A DNA stretch of 64,000 nt, from positions 150,538-214,537 of the forward strand of contig BQXR01000006.1 of assembly GCA_033238645.1 (NCBI GenBank). Reading direction: 5' to 3'. A program made the translations under genes and the position numbers. Positions 1-8,581 of the stretch are shown here, piece after piece (within the stretch, counting starts at the first letter, position 1; every line of letters starts with the position of its first letter). This DNA comes from Thiomicrorhabdus sp033238645 (lineage in GTDB: Bacteria; Pseudomonadota; Gammaproteobacteria; Thiomicrospirales; Thiomicrospiraceae). The notes below the pieces were generated by a model that worked only from the letters and a program-made list of their open reading frames with translations, ran no database searches and was not told the DNA's origin.

Positions 1-249
1 TTTTGCGACTAAAGACTCTGCCTTTTTAGCACAATAACCACGTACATTCTTGGCACTCCAAAGCTCTGAAGTTAGACCATCTTTTTGATAAGTGACTTTA
101 CAAGGTAACTGAGATGCTTGCTTCTCATAGGTAATAGAAATTAGACGCTCTTTATTAGCATGCTTGCAAACATAGGTTTCATCAGCAAAAGCACCAGCTG
201 AAGTTAGTAATACAACTGTGGCCAAAAGTTTAATCCATTTATTATTCAT
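1..249 (-). CDS. Secreted cysteine-containing hypothetical protein (3' end outside window)
   Basis: An open frame starts with ATG at 249 and runs off the left edge without a stop, so only the first 83 residues are visible. It begins with a typical Sec signal peptide: positively charged start (MNNKWIK), a hydrophobic stretch, and a likely cleavage after the AFA motif near residue 22. The mature part has three cysteines (in TYVCK, LPCK and GYCAK), which suggests disulfides in the periplasm. No domain was recognised. The reading frame, start and signal peptide are seen directly; the location is inferred from the signal peptide. Function unknown. Confidence 0.7.
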   Translation of the reverse strand, partial: MNNKWIKLLATVVLLTSAGAFADETYVCKHANKERLISITYEKQASQLPCKVTYQKDGLTSELWSAKNVRGYCAKKAESLVAK

Positions 250-301
250 AGAGACCTTTAATCACTCTAAATTTTAATTCAATAAGTTACTGGGAACACT
301 A

Positions 302-319
302 ACGTATGAAATTATACGT
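302..319. promoter_or_regulatory. Short palindrome upstream of the secreted protein gene
   Basis: ACGTAT and ATACGT flank six bases (GAAATT). It lies about 50 bases upstream of the start of the minus-strand gene at 249, a plausible operator position. No regulator can be assigned and an AT-rich palindrome of this size can occur by chance. Confidence 0.25.
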
Positions 320-488
320 ACACCTACGTTAAAAGGTAGGATACATTACCCTAAATCGACTAGGTTTCAATTCAAACCGTCATAACTTAGCTAATAATAT
401 CTTAAAGGCCTATTCAGCCCAAAAGACAGAATCAAAAATATATCTATGAAATCCTTGCAGTAAATTGATATGCGATAGAATAGCCCAC

Positions 489-767
489 ATGAAAGATAAA
501 TCCCTACAACAGCAGCTAGACAAACTACCTGAAATACTCAAAAAGAACCTAGAAGAAAACCTATGTGTCTGCAATGAGGTGCCCAAGATAGACATTATTA
601 AAGCAATTGTTGAGGGTGCACATGAGCTAGAAGCAGTACGCAGCCAAACCTATGCGACTGATGGCAATGGTTGCTGCACAAGACAGGTTGAGCGCCTAAT
701 TGAATGCTTGGTTTCAGAACCAGATGAAGCAAATACCGTCAATCCAGCTACACCACATAAGGGATAA
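489..767 (+). CDS. Small BFD-like [2Fe-2S] protein candidate
   Basis: A 92-residue protein when started at ATG 489; an in-frame ATG at 465 would add eight residues, and neither has a strong ribosome site. The core resembles the BFD-like [2Fe-2S] domain (bacterioferritin-associated ferredoxin, NifU middle domain): a CVCNEV motif (C26, C28), about 33 residues of predicted helix, then GNGCC (C62, C63) followed by a helix ending in ERLIECL. Canonical BFD domains end in CxxC, whereas here two cysteines are adjacent, so cluster ligation is uncertain. The first 25 residues are charged and helical. It stands alone, with no bacterioferritin gene beside it. Iron-sulfur binding is inferred from the motif pattern only. 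Confidence 0.55.
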   Translation: MKDKSLQQQLDKLPEILKKNLEENLCVCNEVPKIDIIKAIVEGAHELEAVRSQTYATDGNGCCTRQVERLIECLVSEPDEANTVNPATPHKG

Positions 768-848
768 CAATTCACTTCAGCTCAACACCAAGACATAGAA
801 TCTTAAGTAGATACAGCCTTATTAATTTTATCCCCTCAAGGAGCACTA

Positions 849-858
849 GAGCAGGGGG
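849..858 (+). repeat. Dispersed GAGCAGGGGG repeat, copy 1 (5 G)
   Basis: Core GAGCAGGGGG with a run of five G, 82 bases downstream of the stop of the BFD-like gene. This is one of the two shortest G-runs in the set. Confidence 0.5.
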
Positions 859-1402
859 CATACAATAAATCCATTATTAAATTCAGATAGCTCTATACAT
901 CTAAACCTTTAATTTAACCTGATTAAAGTATTAGTACACCAAATCAACTATAGCTTGTTATAACCAGCTATTGCCGCCACGGTTAAATAGTTGCCACCCA
1001 CTCCCCCTCCTCTTTCCTTGCAACATAGATACACCATATTAATCACAAAACTTCATAACATTATTAGAGAACGACTAAGGGTCTAAACTTAGTGAGCGAT
1101 ACTAACTAACATTAACCACCTTCCCCCTATACATCAGGCTTTCAGCCATAAAATACAATTATCTGTAACTTTTTTTCAAAAAAAATATTAAAACCATACT
1201 TTACGTTAGACAGATAACCCTATGTAATAACAACAATTTTAAAAGGGTTAAAATCAGTTATGACTAATAACTCCATTAAATTGGTAGTTTATTTGCAAAA
1301 TGCAATTCACGTAATCTAAAGACTGCCGTTACCATTATGGGAGCAGTGACGAAGAGCTTATGTAATAGGACAATATTTTTATTTGGTTATCATTGCTTAA
1401 TT

Positions 1403-1418
1403 TGGCACAGGTACTGCT
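1403..1418 (+). promoter_or_regulatory. Sigma-54-like promoter (-24/-12)
   Basis: TGGCAC and TGCT elements place GG (1404-1405) exactly 10 bases before GC (1416-1417), as required for RpoN promoters. TGGCAC is a perfect -24 element; the -12 element is CTGC instead of TTGC. The predicted start near 1429 lies about 47 bases upstream of the secreted protein gene at 1476. No enhancer-binding activator gene is in the window. Confidence 0.4.
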
Positions 1419-1475
1419 TTAGCGATTATCAATTGAGAATATCCTTTTGGTTCTCGTGGTTAAACAGGGAAGATA

Positions 1476-2027
1476 ATGATGAAAGTAAATAATTTGGTTC
1501 TACTTGCTACTGTCCTGTTTAGTGCTATGCCTTTAGTGTCACTAGCTGAATACAAAACACCAAAATTAGCAGTAACTGATCAGTTTAACTTAGACAGTAA
1601 AAGTACGAATAGCTACATGGATCACCGTGGGTTTATGGTATTAGAGGCTAGTAGTTATTACCAAGCAGTAAGCCCATCAGAGCTTCTACAGCCAAAATTT
1701 GATAAAACTAAGCTCATTACTAAAACAATGAAACTGAGAGATAAAGTTAAAAAGAACTTAAGTGACATCAATATTAAAGATGCGAAATCAACACTAGCAC
1801 TTAAGAAGTGGAATGATTTTGAACCAAAGATTAAAAGAATTATCAAAAAAGAGAAAGAGCTTGATGAATTACTAGATTACATAAGCCGCCTGAAAAAAGT
1901 TTCAACTAAGCGTAAAGATTCACCCAACACGATTAGAAGAGCGGCTAATGGAAAAAGTACCCAAACATCTGAAATAAGCTGTAGTAAAAAGACTGTCGCT
2001 TACCGCTGGCCAAGAAATTGTAGTTAG
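1476..2027 (+). CDS. Secreted lysine-rich hypothetical protein
   Basis: 183 residues. Two adjacent ATGs (1476 and 1479) follow an AGGGAAG ribosome site. Residues 1-25 form a clear signal peptide with likely cleavage after SLA. The mature protein is very basic: residues 75-155 are a lysine-rich, probably helical segment with several KK and KKxK clusters, and two cysteines near the end (C169, C182) could form a disulfide. No domain was recognised. A sigma-54-like promoter lies just upstream and the pilus genes begin 470 bases downstream on the same strand, but nothing links them functionally. Export is supported by the signal peptide; the role is unknown. Confidence 0.75.
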   Translation: MMKVNNLVLLATVLFSAMPLVSLAEYKTPKLAVTDQFNLDSKSTNSYMDHRGFMVLEASSYYQAVSPSELLQPKFDKTKLITKTMKLRDKVKKNLSDINIKDAKSTLALKKWNDFEPKIKRIIKKEKELDELLDYISRLKKVSTKRKDSPNTIRRAANGKSTQTSEISCSKKTVAYRWPRNCS

Positions 2028-2494
2028 TTATTAAGAGCTGTAATACTTTGGTCTTATACGACAAAATTTAAAAAATTATCTGTGATATTTTATCACTGCT
2101 TAAACTGAGCATATCTGGCATGCGAACTTATCCTTGATAAAAGGTTAAGTTGCCAGAAAGGTTTATTATATCCATGATAAGTGGCTTGTAATAAACTTCG
2201 CAACCTACCCGCAGATTCAGTTAATAACTGAATTCTTCAGGTAACACTACAAGAGTGGCCCAGCTACTAAAATTTTATTTAACGTTTTATTTAAACTTTT
2301 AATTACCCCTGCTGCGTTGTAAAGCAGGCATTGTATCTTATGCGTTTTGTTGCAAAACACCCGCTAAAATCTATTAAATGTTTTGATATGAAGTTTAATT
2401 AAAATTTTAATTAAAGTTTTTAAACTTTCTACCGTTAACTTAAGTAGGAAAGCTTATTCAGGGTCCGTATTTTATTAAAATTGGAGTAATAAAC
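2028..2494. other. AT-rich control region upstream of the pilus operon
   Basis: No gene on either strand. The last 220 bases hold two AT-rich blocks (about 2268-2303 and 2391-2430) made of overlapping TTTAATTAAA-type palindromes, a composition typical of sites for nucleoid proteins such as H-NS. A good ribosome site (GGAG, 2482-2485) precedes the major subunit start. No specific promoter hexamers were convincing. Confidence 0.4.
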
Positions 2495-3097
2495 ATGAAA
2501 ATTCAAACTCAACTAAAACTTGTTACTGGTGCGGTTATTGCGGTTACTGCTATTTCAACTGCTAATGCAGCGCAAGAAACTGTTAATGCGTCAGTTCAGG
2601 TGAATAATACAATTACTATGACAGTAAATTCCGCGCTTGACTTTGGTACTATTGCGGCATTTGCGAATAGTAACACAACGGCTGATCTGGCAACATTGGT
2701 TATTCCGGCAGACCCTGCTGGAGCTATCGTAGATGATCAAGTTGGTACGGCTAGAATTATCTCATTAGCAGCAGGGGCTCCAGCTGATGTATCCGTATCT
2801 GGTGCAGCTGCAAACTACGCGTTAACAGTTGCAGTAACTGCAGCATCTAGTGCGCTTGATGATCCTGCAGGTATTGCCCCAGATGGCTTTACAATGGGTA
2901 GCTTCACTACCTACGCATATCTTGAAGGTAACGGCCAGACTTTTGGTACAACTACTGACGCTACAGGTGCATTAGGCCTTAATATCGGTGCAACATTATC
3001 GACAGTGACTCCTGCTGGTGGTGCAGCAGCAGATGCTTCAGTAGCGTATACTGACGCTACTTACACAGGTGTTCTTGAAGTTGATATAAACTATTAA
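2495..3097 (+). CDS. DUF4402-type pilus major subunit
   Basis: 200 residues, ATG with GGAG ten bases upstream. Residues 1-25 are a signal peptide cleaved after ANA. The mature chain has the DUF4402 pattern: a short beta segment near the N-terminus (TVNASVQVNNTITMTV), the LDFGTIAA motif around residue 50, and a final strand ending in INY, as expected for a donor-strand-exchange subunit presented to a PapD-like chaperone. It is rich in Ala, Thr and Gly and has no cysteine, like many major pilins. First gene of the locus, with a terminator-like hairpin behind it, which would raise its expression above the following genes. The role as main shaft subunit is inferred from position and composition. 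Confidence 0.8.
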   Translation: MKIQTQLKLVTGAVIAVTAISTANAAQETVNASVQVNNTITMTVNSALDFGTIAAFANSNTTADLATLVIPADPAGAIVDDQVGTARIISLAAGAPADVSVSGAAANYALTVAVTAASSALDDPAGIAPDGFTMGSFTTYAYLEGNGQTFGTTTDATGALGLNIGATLSTVTPAGGAAADASVAYTDATYTGVLEVDINY

Positions 3098-3157
3098 TTT
3101 CAGTCTTAAATGGTGTCTTGCGTAGTGTGAGATGCCATTTACAAAACAATGATAAAT

Positions 3158-3208
3158 AAAAAAAACTAAAAATAAGGTTTTGATAAGCCTAATTTTTAGT
3201 TTTTTTTT
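3158..3208 (+). terminator. Terminator-like hairpin between the two pilus subunit genes
   Basis: An AACTAAAAAT arm and an ATTTTTAGTT arm, plus AGG/CCT, flank a short loop and are followed by a run of nine T. Partial readthrough would give excess major subunit over tip subunit, chaperone and usher. Confidence 0.6.
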
Positions 3209-3246
3209 GGTAAAGTAAATGTTATTTTTTTAAATAAAGAACTGTT

Positions 3247-3717
3247 ATGTTATTTAAAACATCCTTAAACTTATGCCTATTGGCTTTGATGCTCATATTT
3301 GTACCATTAAAAGCGGATATGAGAGTTGATAGCACCTTAAATTTTGGCAGTATTGCTATCAGAGATAACTCTCAAGTATGGTTAATACAGCAGTTTTCTG
3401 ATGGCAGTGTGGCGGTAGATAGTGGCTTTGTTATTTTAGAACCAGGTAATGCAGGACAATATTTTTTTTACAACCTTCCAGCCTCAACACAAATCTCTTT
3501 TTTAATTGTTGATGGAGTTGGCCCACTATTGTTTTCTGGCGGCTCTCCTCAAGCAGAATTTACTGTTGAGCCTTACTTAGACTTCTCCACCTATACAACC
3601 GATTCAAATGGTGAACTAACCTTACCCTTACCTGGTGTTTTAAAAACAAGTGGTGATGGGTTAAGTTACGTTGATGGAGTTTATTACCGTTTTTTTGAAC
3701 TCAGCATTAATTATTAA
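3247..3717 (+). CDS. DUF4402-type minor pilus subunit
   Basis: 156 residues with signal peptide 1-24 (cleavage after LKA). It shares the subunit pattern with the preceding gene: the motif LNFGSIAI near residue 35 and a C-terminal strand ending LSINY. Otherwise it differs strongly, with more aromatic residues and several Phe/Tyr-rich strands, which fits an adaptor or tip subunit rather than a shaft subunit. It is separated from the major subunit by a terminator-like hairpin and followed 29 bases later by the chaperone gene, so it probably shares a transcript with chaperone and usher. Membership of the DUF4402 group is judged from motifs; the tip role is inference. Confidence 0.7.
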   Translation: MLFKTSLNLCLLALMLIFVPLKADMRVDSTLNFGSIAIRDNSQVWLIQQFSDGSVAVDSGFVILEPGNAGQYFFYNLPASTQISFLIVDGVGPLLFSGGSPQAEFTVEPYLDFSTYTTDSNGELTLPLPGVLKTSGDGLSYVDGVYYRFFELSINY

Positions 3718-3746
3718 TAATTAAATTAACAGGATATTTTACAAAA

Positions 3747-4565
3747 ATGTTAAAAGCTTCCCTCATTATTTCTAAGTTTGTTTTATTTATACTTTTTTTT
3801 CAATCTACGGCACAAGCCAGCCTTCTAATTGCTCCATTAAGGGTAAACTTTGAAGATCGTGAACGTAGCAAAACAGTTATCATAATGAATACAGGTAAAA
3901 CCACAAATACCTACCGAATAGGTTTTAAAAATATGCAGCAACTCCCCGATGGGGAGTATAAAAATATTTCTTCAGAGGAGGAGGTAGATCCTAGTCTATT
4001 CTTTGCTGATGACATGATTCGTTTTAGTCCACGACAAGTTACCTTAAAACCAGGTGCTCGGCAGCAAATACGCCTCAGTTTGCGTAAACCTGAAAACCTA
4101 GAGAGTGGTGACTACCGGAGTCACCTGGCCTTTACGCAATTACCAAACCCTGACATGTTGGAAAGCAGACCTGAAAACCAAGGAATTAAACTCTATATGC
4201 TTACCTCTTTTTCAATTCCTGTTTTAGTACGCCAAGGCCAGCTGTCTATAAATTCTAAAATAATGAGCGCGAGAATTAATAAAACCAAGCATGATACGTG
4301 GCAGGTTGAAGTCGATGTTAGCCGAGAAGGCAATTTTAGTACATTTGGTAAGTTGATTGTTTTCTGGCGCCCCAACGCCTCAAGCTCTTATCAAGAGCTT
4401 AATTTTCTTGATAATTCTACACTGTACAGAGAAACAAAAAGGCGAACAATCAATATTGCTTTAAAGGAAAGTCAGGTACAATCAGGACAGTTTAAAGTCG
4501 TTTATGAACCTCATAAGTCCTTCAAAATAAAAACATTTGATGAATTTGAGTTTTACTACCCATAA
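3747..4565 (+). CDS. PapD-like periplasmic pilus chaperone
   Basis: 272 residues with a signal peptide (about 1-25, cleavage after TAQA). The first Ig-like domain starts with SLLIAPLRVNFEDRERSKTVIIMNTG, split here as the S-L-L-I-A-P strand and the R-S-K-T-V-I-I strand; it ends near residue 145 with LKPGARQQIRLSLR, the G1-like strand that donates to subunits. The second domain follows from about 150 and ends in FEFYYP. Length and layout fit chaperones of the alpha/CS1-like class rather than classical FimC. It should bind the two DUF4402 subunits after Sec export and hand them to the usher encoded 50 bases downstream. Confidence 0.85.
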   Translation: MLKASLIISKFVLFILFFQSTAQASLLIAPLRVNFEDRERSKTVIIMNTGKTTNTYRIGFKNMQQLPDGEYKNISSEEEVDPSLFFADDMIRFSPRQVTLKPGARQQIRLSLRKPENLESGDYRSHLAFTQLPNPDMLESRPENQGIKLYMLTSFSIPVLVRQGQLSINSKIMSARINKTKHDTWQVEVDVSREGNFSTFGKLIVFWRPNASSSYQELNFLDNSTLYRETKRRTINIALKESQVQSGQFKVVYEPHKSFKIKTFDEFEFYYP

Positions 4566-4621
4566 AGACAACTAAGACCCTAAGTTAATACAGTGGCAGA
4601 ATTGAAATTTATGGAGTGTTT

Positions 4622-7600
4622 GTGAGTAAGATTTCAACCTTAATAATGACGTTGGTGCTATTAGTTAGCATGCCAAAACTATTACATGCTGAAAGCAAAT
4701 CTCCACGCTATTATGACCCTATTAGTGGCCAGTTCATCAGCCAAGAGCAACTCAATATTAAAACCGCTAGAGAGCTCATTTTAGAAGCTAAGGTTCAAAA
4801 TATAGTTTTGGGAGAAATAGTTGTTCAAGAGATCGATAATGCCTTATGGACTTCATTAAGTGATGTCATAATTTTGCTTGATTTTCCAATCAAAATTAAA
4901 GCTATTGATGACAAAAAAATTGAAGCTAGTGGTTGGTTTATAAAAGAAAGAAACCTATTCTCTCTTCTCCCTGAAAATTTAGAACCTAAAAAAACATCAT
5001 TAAGCGAAAGCAATAATGACACAAAAAATACACAGTTAGTGTACCAACTGAAGACCAGTCAACAAACACAAACTATTGACAATATAAAACAGATTGATGG
5101 CGTAACATATTTCCCTCTAGTAGATATATTATCCTGGTTTAATATTGAAGCCAAAAGTAATATTGAAGCTCTTTCTCTAGAGTTACTGCCAACCGAAAGT
5201 TTACCAATTCAAGAAAAAATACTTCGAGATCAACGAAAAGCTTCGGCTCTTACAAGTGACTTTGATACTCAGTTCCCACGTGACGATGTTGAGTACCAGA
5301 TGTTTTCACCCTTAATGACGGATATTCAGATTTCTGCATTTCAGGGAAGCGATGGAAATAAAATATTCAATACCTCCGCCCTAGGAGCAGGTGATTTAGC
5401 CTATATGACAGGACGATACTATTTGGGTCATCGCTACAATGAGCGTACCGAAAGCTCTCAAGTCAATGGACGACTCTATTTAGAACGTAATACCATTCAA
5501 TCAGATTTGACCCACTCACTACAACCTACCCATTTTTCACTCGGTGACAGCCGAAATGCATCTATTGCAAACCTACCTGGCACTAATAAATTTGGTGTTA
5601 GAGTGAGTAACCGACCTTATGGCCGAATTACTAATTCATCGACCACTAATATTACAGGCCTACAGCAGCCGGGATGGGATGCTGAGCTTTACTTAAATGG
5701 ACTATTCATTGACAAACAAACGGTTGATAAAGATGGCCAATACAACTTCTTAAATCAACCATTACAAATTGGGGAAAATCGCTTTACCCTACGTTTTTAT
5801 GGCTTGGAAGGCCAAAAACGAGAACTGGAAAAGGTTTATCATTTAGATCCAGCAGCAGCAACTGGTGGGGGGTTAATTTATGATGCCTCTTTTGGACAAC
5901 AAGACTTTAACTTTTCTGATTTTTTTGAAAAAAATCAACCAAGTGCCCCCCCTTATTACGCTTTAAATTTCCATTTGGAAAAAGGTCTCAGCCAAAAAGT
6001 ATCTATAACAGGGGATTATTCTCAATATCACTTTTCTGATGGCGTACAACATCAGTTTGCTCAAACGGGTTTACGCGCATTTTTGGGCCAAACTTTCATT
6101 GATATAAATCACCTACAAGATATTGAGTTTGGTAGCCAAAGTCAATTTAACCTTTCCCGTGGATTAGGCCTTGGCGGTAAGCATGTATTAAACTATGGTA
6201 TCCAGACACAAACACAGGATTTTAAAGTCAATACCACAACGATATCCAGTATTAAGCAATCACAGACGATAAGTCTTAATGGAAAGCTGCTTACTCTCGA
6301 TTTTGATTATAAAGTCAGTGCTACATTTGGTGAGTCCTATGATCAATCTTCAACAGAGTCTTATCAACTTAATTTAGCTAAGAGCCTTGGCAGGCTGAGA
6401 TTAAACAATAACTTGAATTACTCAATAACTCATGTGGCAGATAATACCACTTCAAAAAGTATGACTGGTCGCCTAAATGCAACAACTTATTGGAGCAAAG
6501 TTTATCTCCGTGCAGGGTTAGATTATTTAGTAGAACCTATATCCAGAACAGAGAATGTTTCACTAGAAGCTTCTTGGAATATGACAAATAACCTCAAAAC
6601 TAAACTTCTGTATAGTTATGCAAATGCAACCGATACAAGCGCCACAGGACTTACTCTAAACTGGCGCAATCGAAACTTTTCCAGTAGCTTCTCAATTCGA
6701 AACTCAGAACATGCTGTGAGTGGACAAATAAATTTATACTTTAGCTTAGGTAAAAACCCCATAACAAATAAGATATTCATGGACTCTTCCCGGGTGTCCA
6801 GTTCTGGTGCTGTAGCGGTACAAGTATTTGAAGATCTAAACAACAATCAGCAATTTGATAAAAATGAACCCCTTATTGAGGATGCAGAGGTGCTTGCCGT
6901 ACAACAGCATATTCGAGCTAAAACTAATGAACAAGGGGTTGTGATGTTAACGGGATTACGTGGCTCACAGGTAACAGATATTAAAGTGAATACTGCTACT
7001 TTGCCGGATCCTTTTTGGACACCATCAACGGACGGTATATCTTTTTTGCCTCGTCCAGGTTTAATTAAAACTATATTAATCCCTATCGTAACGGCCGGTG
7101 AAATAGAGGGTGTTGTAAAATATTCAGAAGATTTGTTTAATGCGCCTTATGAAAGAGGTCGAGTTCCCCTGCTGTTAACTAATATAGAAAATGGAAAGTC
7201 TATTGAAATAGATTCAACATTTGATGGTTTTTTCTTATTTGAGAAAGTTCCTCAGGGAAATTATAGTTTGCAGATTAAACCAAGCTTCTTACAAACTAAC
7301 TCACTTGAAGCACGCTCACCAATTCCAATAAAGATTGGTCATAGAGGAACGCTCGTTCTTGGTGTAAACTTTACCATCCACCCTGAGGGTAAGTTTGAAT
7401 ACTCCACGGAAGAACCTATTGCTGATACGGCTTATAATATTGACTTAGGTGAGTTCTTGTCTGAAGAGAATGCTCGTATTGTACTAGGTGCACTTCGTAA
7501 TGTATTTCCAAGCGTCTTAGCTAAAGGCACCAGAACTAATCCATATGAAATGCTCTTAACCAAGAGCAATAAAAACCGCTATCAGCTGGCTCTGGGGCCT

Positions 7601-8062
7601 GTATTTGATTTAAATCACGCTAAATACATCTGTGGTTCACTTGCTAAAGAGCAACTTTACTGCCAAGTTAAAAAGACTAAAATCAAGGTAGATTACCAAC
7701 CTGAAATATTACCTGCTGTTCAAGCTATTGGCCCGTTAGAGACCGCTTTAAAAACAGCGATTTTAGAAAAAAGTTCTGAACCAAAGATTACTGAGAGTAC
7801 TAAACAAAATAGTAATCAAAATTTCACCCTTCAATTAATGAGTACTTTAAGTGACAGTGGTTTAGAAGCTTATATTGAAGAGAACAGCCTTATGGATTCT
7901 AAAATCATCGCTGTGACCAATAAAGATGGTGAGACCAAATATCTACTCACTATGGGAAACTATGCTATCCGAGAGGATGCAGAACAGATTGCTGCCCAAC
8001 TACATGACTATTTGGGTGTTAAACCCTGGATAAGAACATTTGAGAGCATCTACGCTAAGTAA
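4622..8062 (+). CDS. TcfC/CS1-type outer-membrane usher with C-terminal SPOR-like domains
   Basis: 1,146 residues from GTG 4622, chosen because GGAG (4613-4616) lies five bases upstream; GTG 4616 overlaps that site. A signal peptide (about 1-24) is followed by an N-terminal region to about 225, then a long beta-barrel. An E-set/plug-like segment (GWDAELYLNGLFID onward) lies around 350-410. After the barrel (about 725) comes a carboxypeptidase-regulatory/SdrD-like region with a calcium-binding-like loop (EDLNNNQQFDKNEP). The last about 210 residues contain SPOR-like repeats; the final one (about 1070-1146) runs from FTLQLMS through YLLTMGNY to KPWIRTF, closely matching DamX-type SPOR domains that bind denuded septal peptidoglycan. 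Ushers of this class are usually about 850-900 residues, so the C-terminal extension is notable. Confidence 0.85.
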   Translation: MSKISTLIMTLVLLVSMPKLLHAESKSPRYYDPISGQFISQEQLNIKTARELILEAKVQNIVLGEIVVQEIDNALWTSLSDVIILLDFPIKIKAIDDKKIEASGWFIKERNLFSLLPENLEPKKTSLSESNNDTKNTQLVYQLKTSQQTQTIDNIKQIDGVTYFPLVDILSWFNIEAKSNIEALSLELLPTESLPIQEKILRDQRKASALTSDFDTQFPRDDVEYQMFSPLMTDIQISAFQGSDGNKIFNTSALGAGDLAYMTGRYYLGHRYNERTESSQVNGRLYLERNTIQSDLTHSLQPTHFSLGDSRNASIANLPGTNKFGVRVSNRPYGRITNSSTTNITGLQQPGWDAELYLNGLFIDKQTVDKDGQYNFLNQPLQIGENRFTLRFYGLEGQKRELEKVYHLDPAAATGGGLIYDASFGQQDFNFSDFFEKNQPSAPPYYALNFHLEKGLSQKVSITGDYSQYHFSDGVQHQFAQTGLRAFLGQTFIDINHLQDIEFGSQSQFNLSRGLGLGGKHVLNYGIQTQTQDFKVNTTTISSIKQSQTISLNGKLLTLDFDYKVSATFGESYDQSSTESYQLNLAKSLGRLRLNNNLNYSITHVADNTTSKSMTGRLNATTYWSKVYLRAGLDYLVEPISRTENVSLEASWNMTNNLKTKLLYSYANATDTSATGLTLNWRNRNFSSSFSIRNSEHAVSGQINLYFSLGKNPITNKIFMDSSRVSSSGAVAVQVFEDLNNNQQFDKNEPLIEDAEVLAVQQHIRAKTNEQGVVMLTGLRGSQVTDIKVNTATLPDPFWTPSTDGISFLPRPGLIKTILIPIVTAGEIEGVVKYSEDLFNAPYERGRVPLLLTNIENGKSIEIDSTFDGFFLFEKVPQGNYSLQIKPSFLQTNSLEARSPIPIKIGHRGTLVLGVNFTIHPEGKFEYSTEEPIADTAYNIDLGEFLSEENARIVLGALRNVFPSVLAKGTRTNPYEMLLTKSNKNRYQLALGPVFDLNHAKYICGSLAKEQLYCQVKKTKIKVDYQPEILPAVQAIGPLETALKTAILEKSSEPKITESTKQNSNQNFTLQLMSTLSDSGLEAYIEENSLMDSKIIAVTNKDGETKYLLTMGNYAIREDAEQIAAQLHDYLGVKPWIRTFESIYAK

Positions 8063-8395
8063 TCCTAGTGGCTCTCTAACAATCAATATTCAGTAGTAGA
8101 ATCCCTATTCCCTACTATAGAAGCCCCAAATTGCCTAGTCTCTCATTCAAAGCTAGCTCAGGCTCTTGTAGTTACCCTCCCCCCCCCTGCTCAACATCCC
8201 TCAAAGTACAATACTCCCTTTTGATCTTCGCTAGCTACGTTGAGGCTGTTGAACATTCAAGTAAGTTGTGTGGAGTGGCGACACTTTAGACAATCACATA
8301 AACATAGGTATGCTTATACAAAAAACTAACAAAGAATAGACAATAGAGAGTGATTAAAAATTCTAAGAGAAATGAAGTTATGGAACTCTAGGCAT
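8063..8395. other. Intergenic region between the usher and the tRNA cluster
   Basis: No gene visible. It contains one dispersed repeat copy with a nine-C run at 8179-8194. No clear terminator for the usher was found apart from this element. Confidence 0.5.
8179..8194 (-). repeat. Dispersed GAGCAGGGGG repeat, copy 2 (9 G)
   Basis: On the plus strand nine C followed by TGCTCAA, 117 bases beyond the usher stop. It reads CCCCC-TGCTCAA in the sense of the upstream gene, the commonest orientation in this window. Confidence 0.7.
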
Positions 8396-8434
8396 AAAAA
8401 AACCCCGATTAGAAATTAATCTAATCGAGGTTTT
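8396..8434 (-). terminator. Terminator of the tRNA-Gly/Cys/Leu transcript
   Basis: Read on the minus strand, CCTCGATTAG pairs with CTAATCGGGG (one G-U) and is followed by seven T. It lies directly after the 3' end of tRNA-Leu. Confidence 0.85.
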
Positions 8435-8440
8435 AGAATA

Positions 8441-8527
8441 TGGTGCCCAGGGCCGGAGTCGAACCGGCACAGTGTTACCACCGGGGGATTTTAAGTCCCC
8501 TGCGTCTACCAATTTCGCCACCTGGGC
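8441..8527 (-). tRNA. tRNA-Leu (anticodon UAA)
   Basis: 87 bases with an encoded CCA. Acceptor GCCCAGG pairs with CCTGGGC; a long variable arm marks a class II tRNA; the anticodon loop reads ACTTAAAAT, giving UAA; the T-arm contains GGTTCGACTCC. Third tRNA of a cluster also found downstream of pgsA in E. coli (glyW-cysT-leuZ). Confidence 0.95.
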
Positions 8528-8581
8528 AGATAGCTAACATTTAAAATGCTAAGTCAAAATTATCAAGCTTTCCAGTAGTAA

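Larger units (their letters stand above)
768..1475. other. 708-bp stretch without a recognisable gene
   Basis: Both strands are rich in stops. It contains one copy of the dispersed GAGCAGGGGG repeat (849-858), a T-run/A-run near 1170-1186, and a sigma-54-like promoter at 1403-1418. Nothing else could be identified; an unrecognised small RNA is possible. Confidence 0.5.

Noticed and set aside
2100..2270. Possible riboswitch-like structure upstream of the pilus genes
   Set aside because: A few complementary segments are present, but the conserved bases of the c-di-GMP-I aptamer could not be found.
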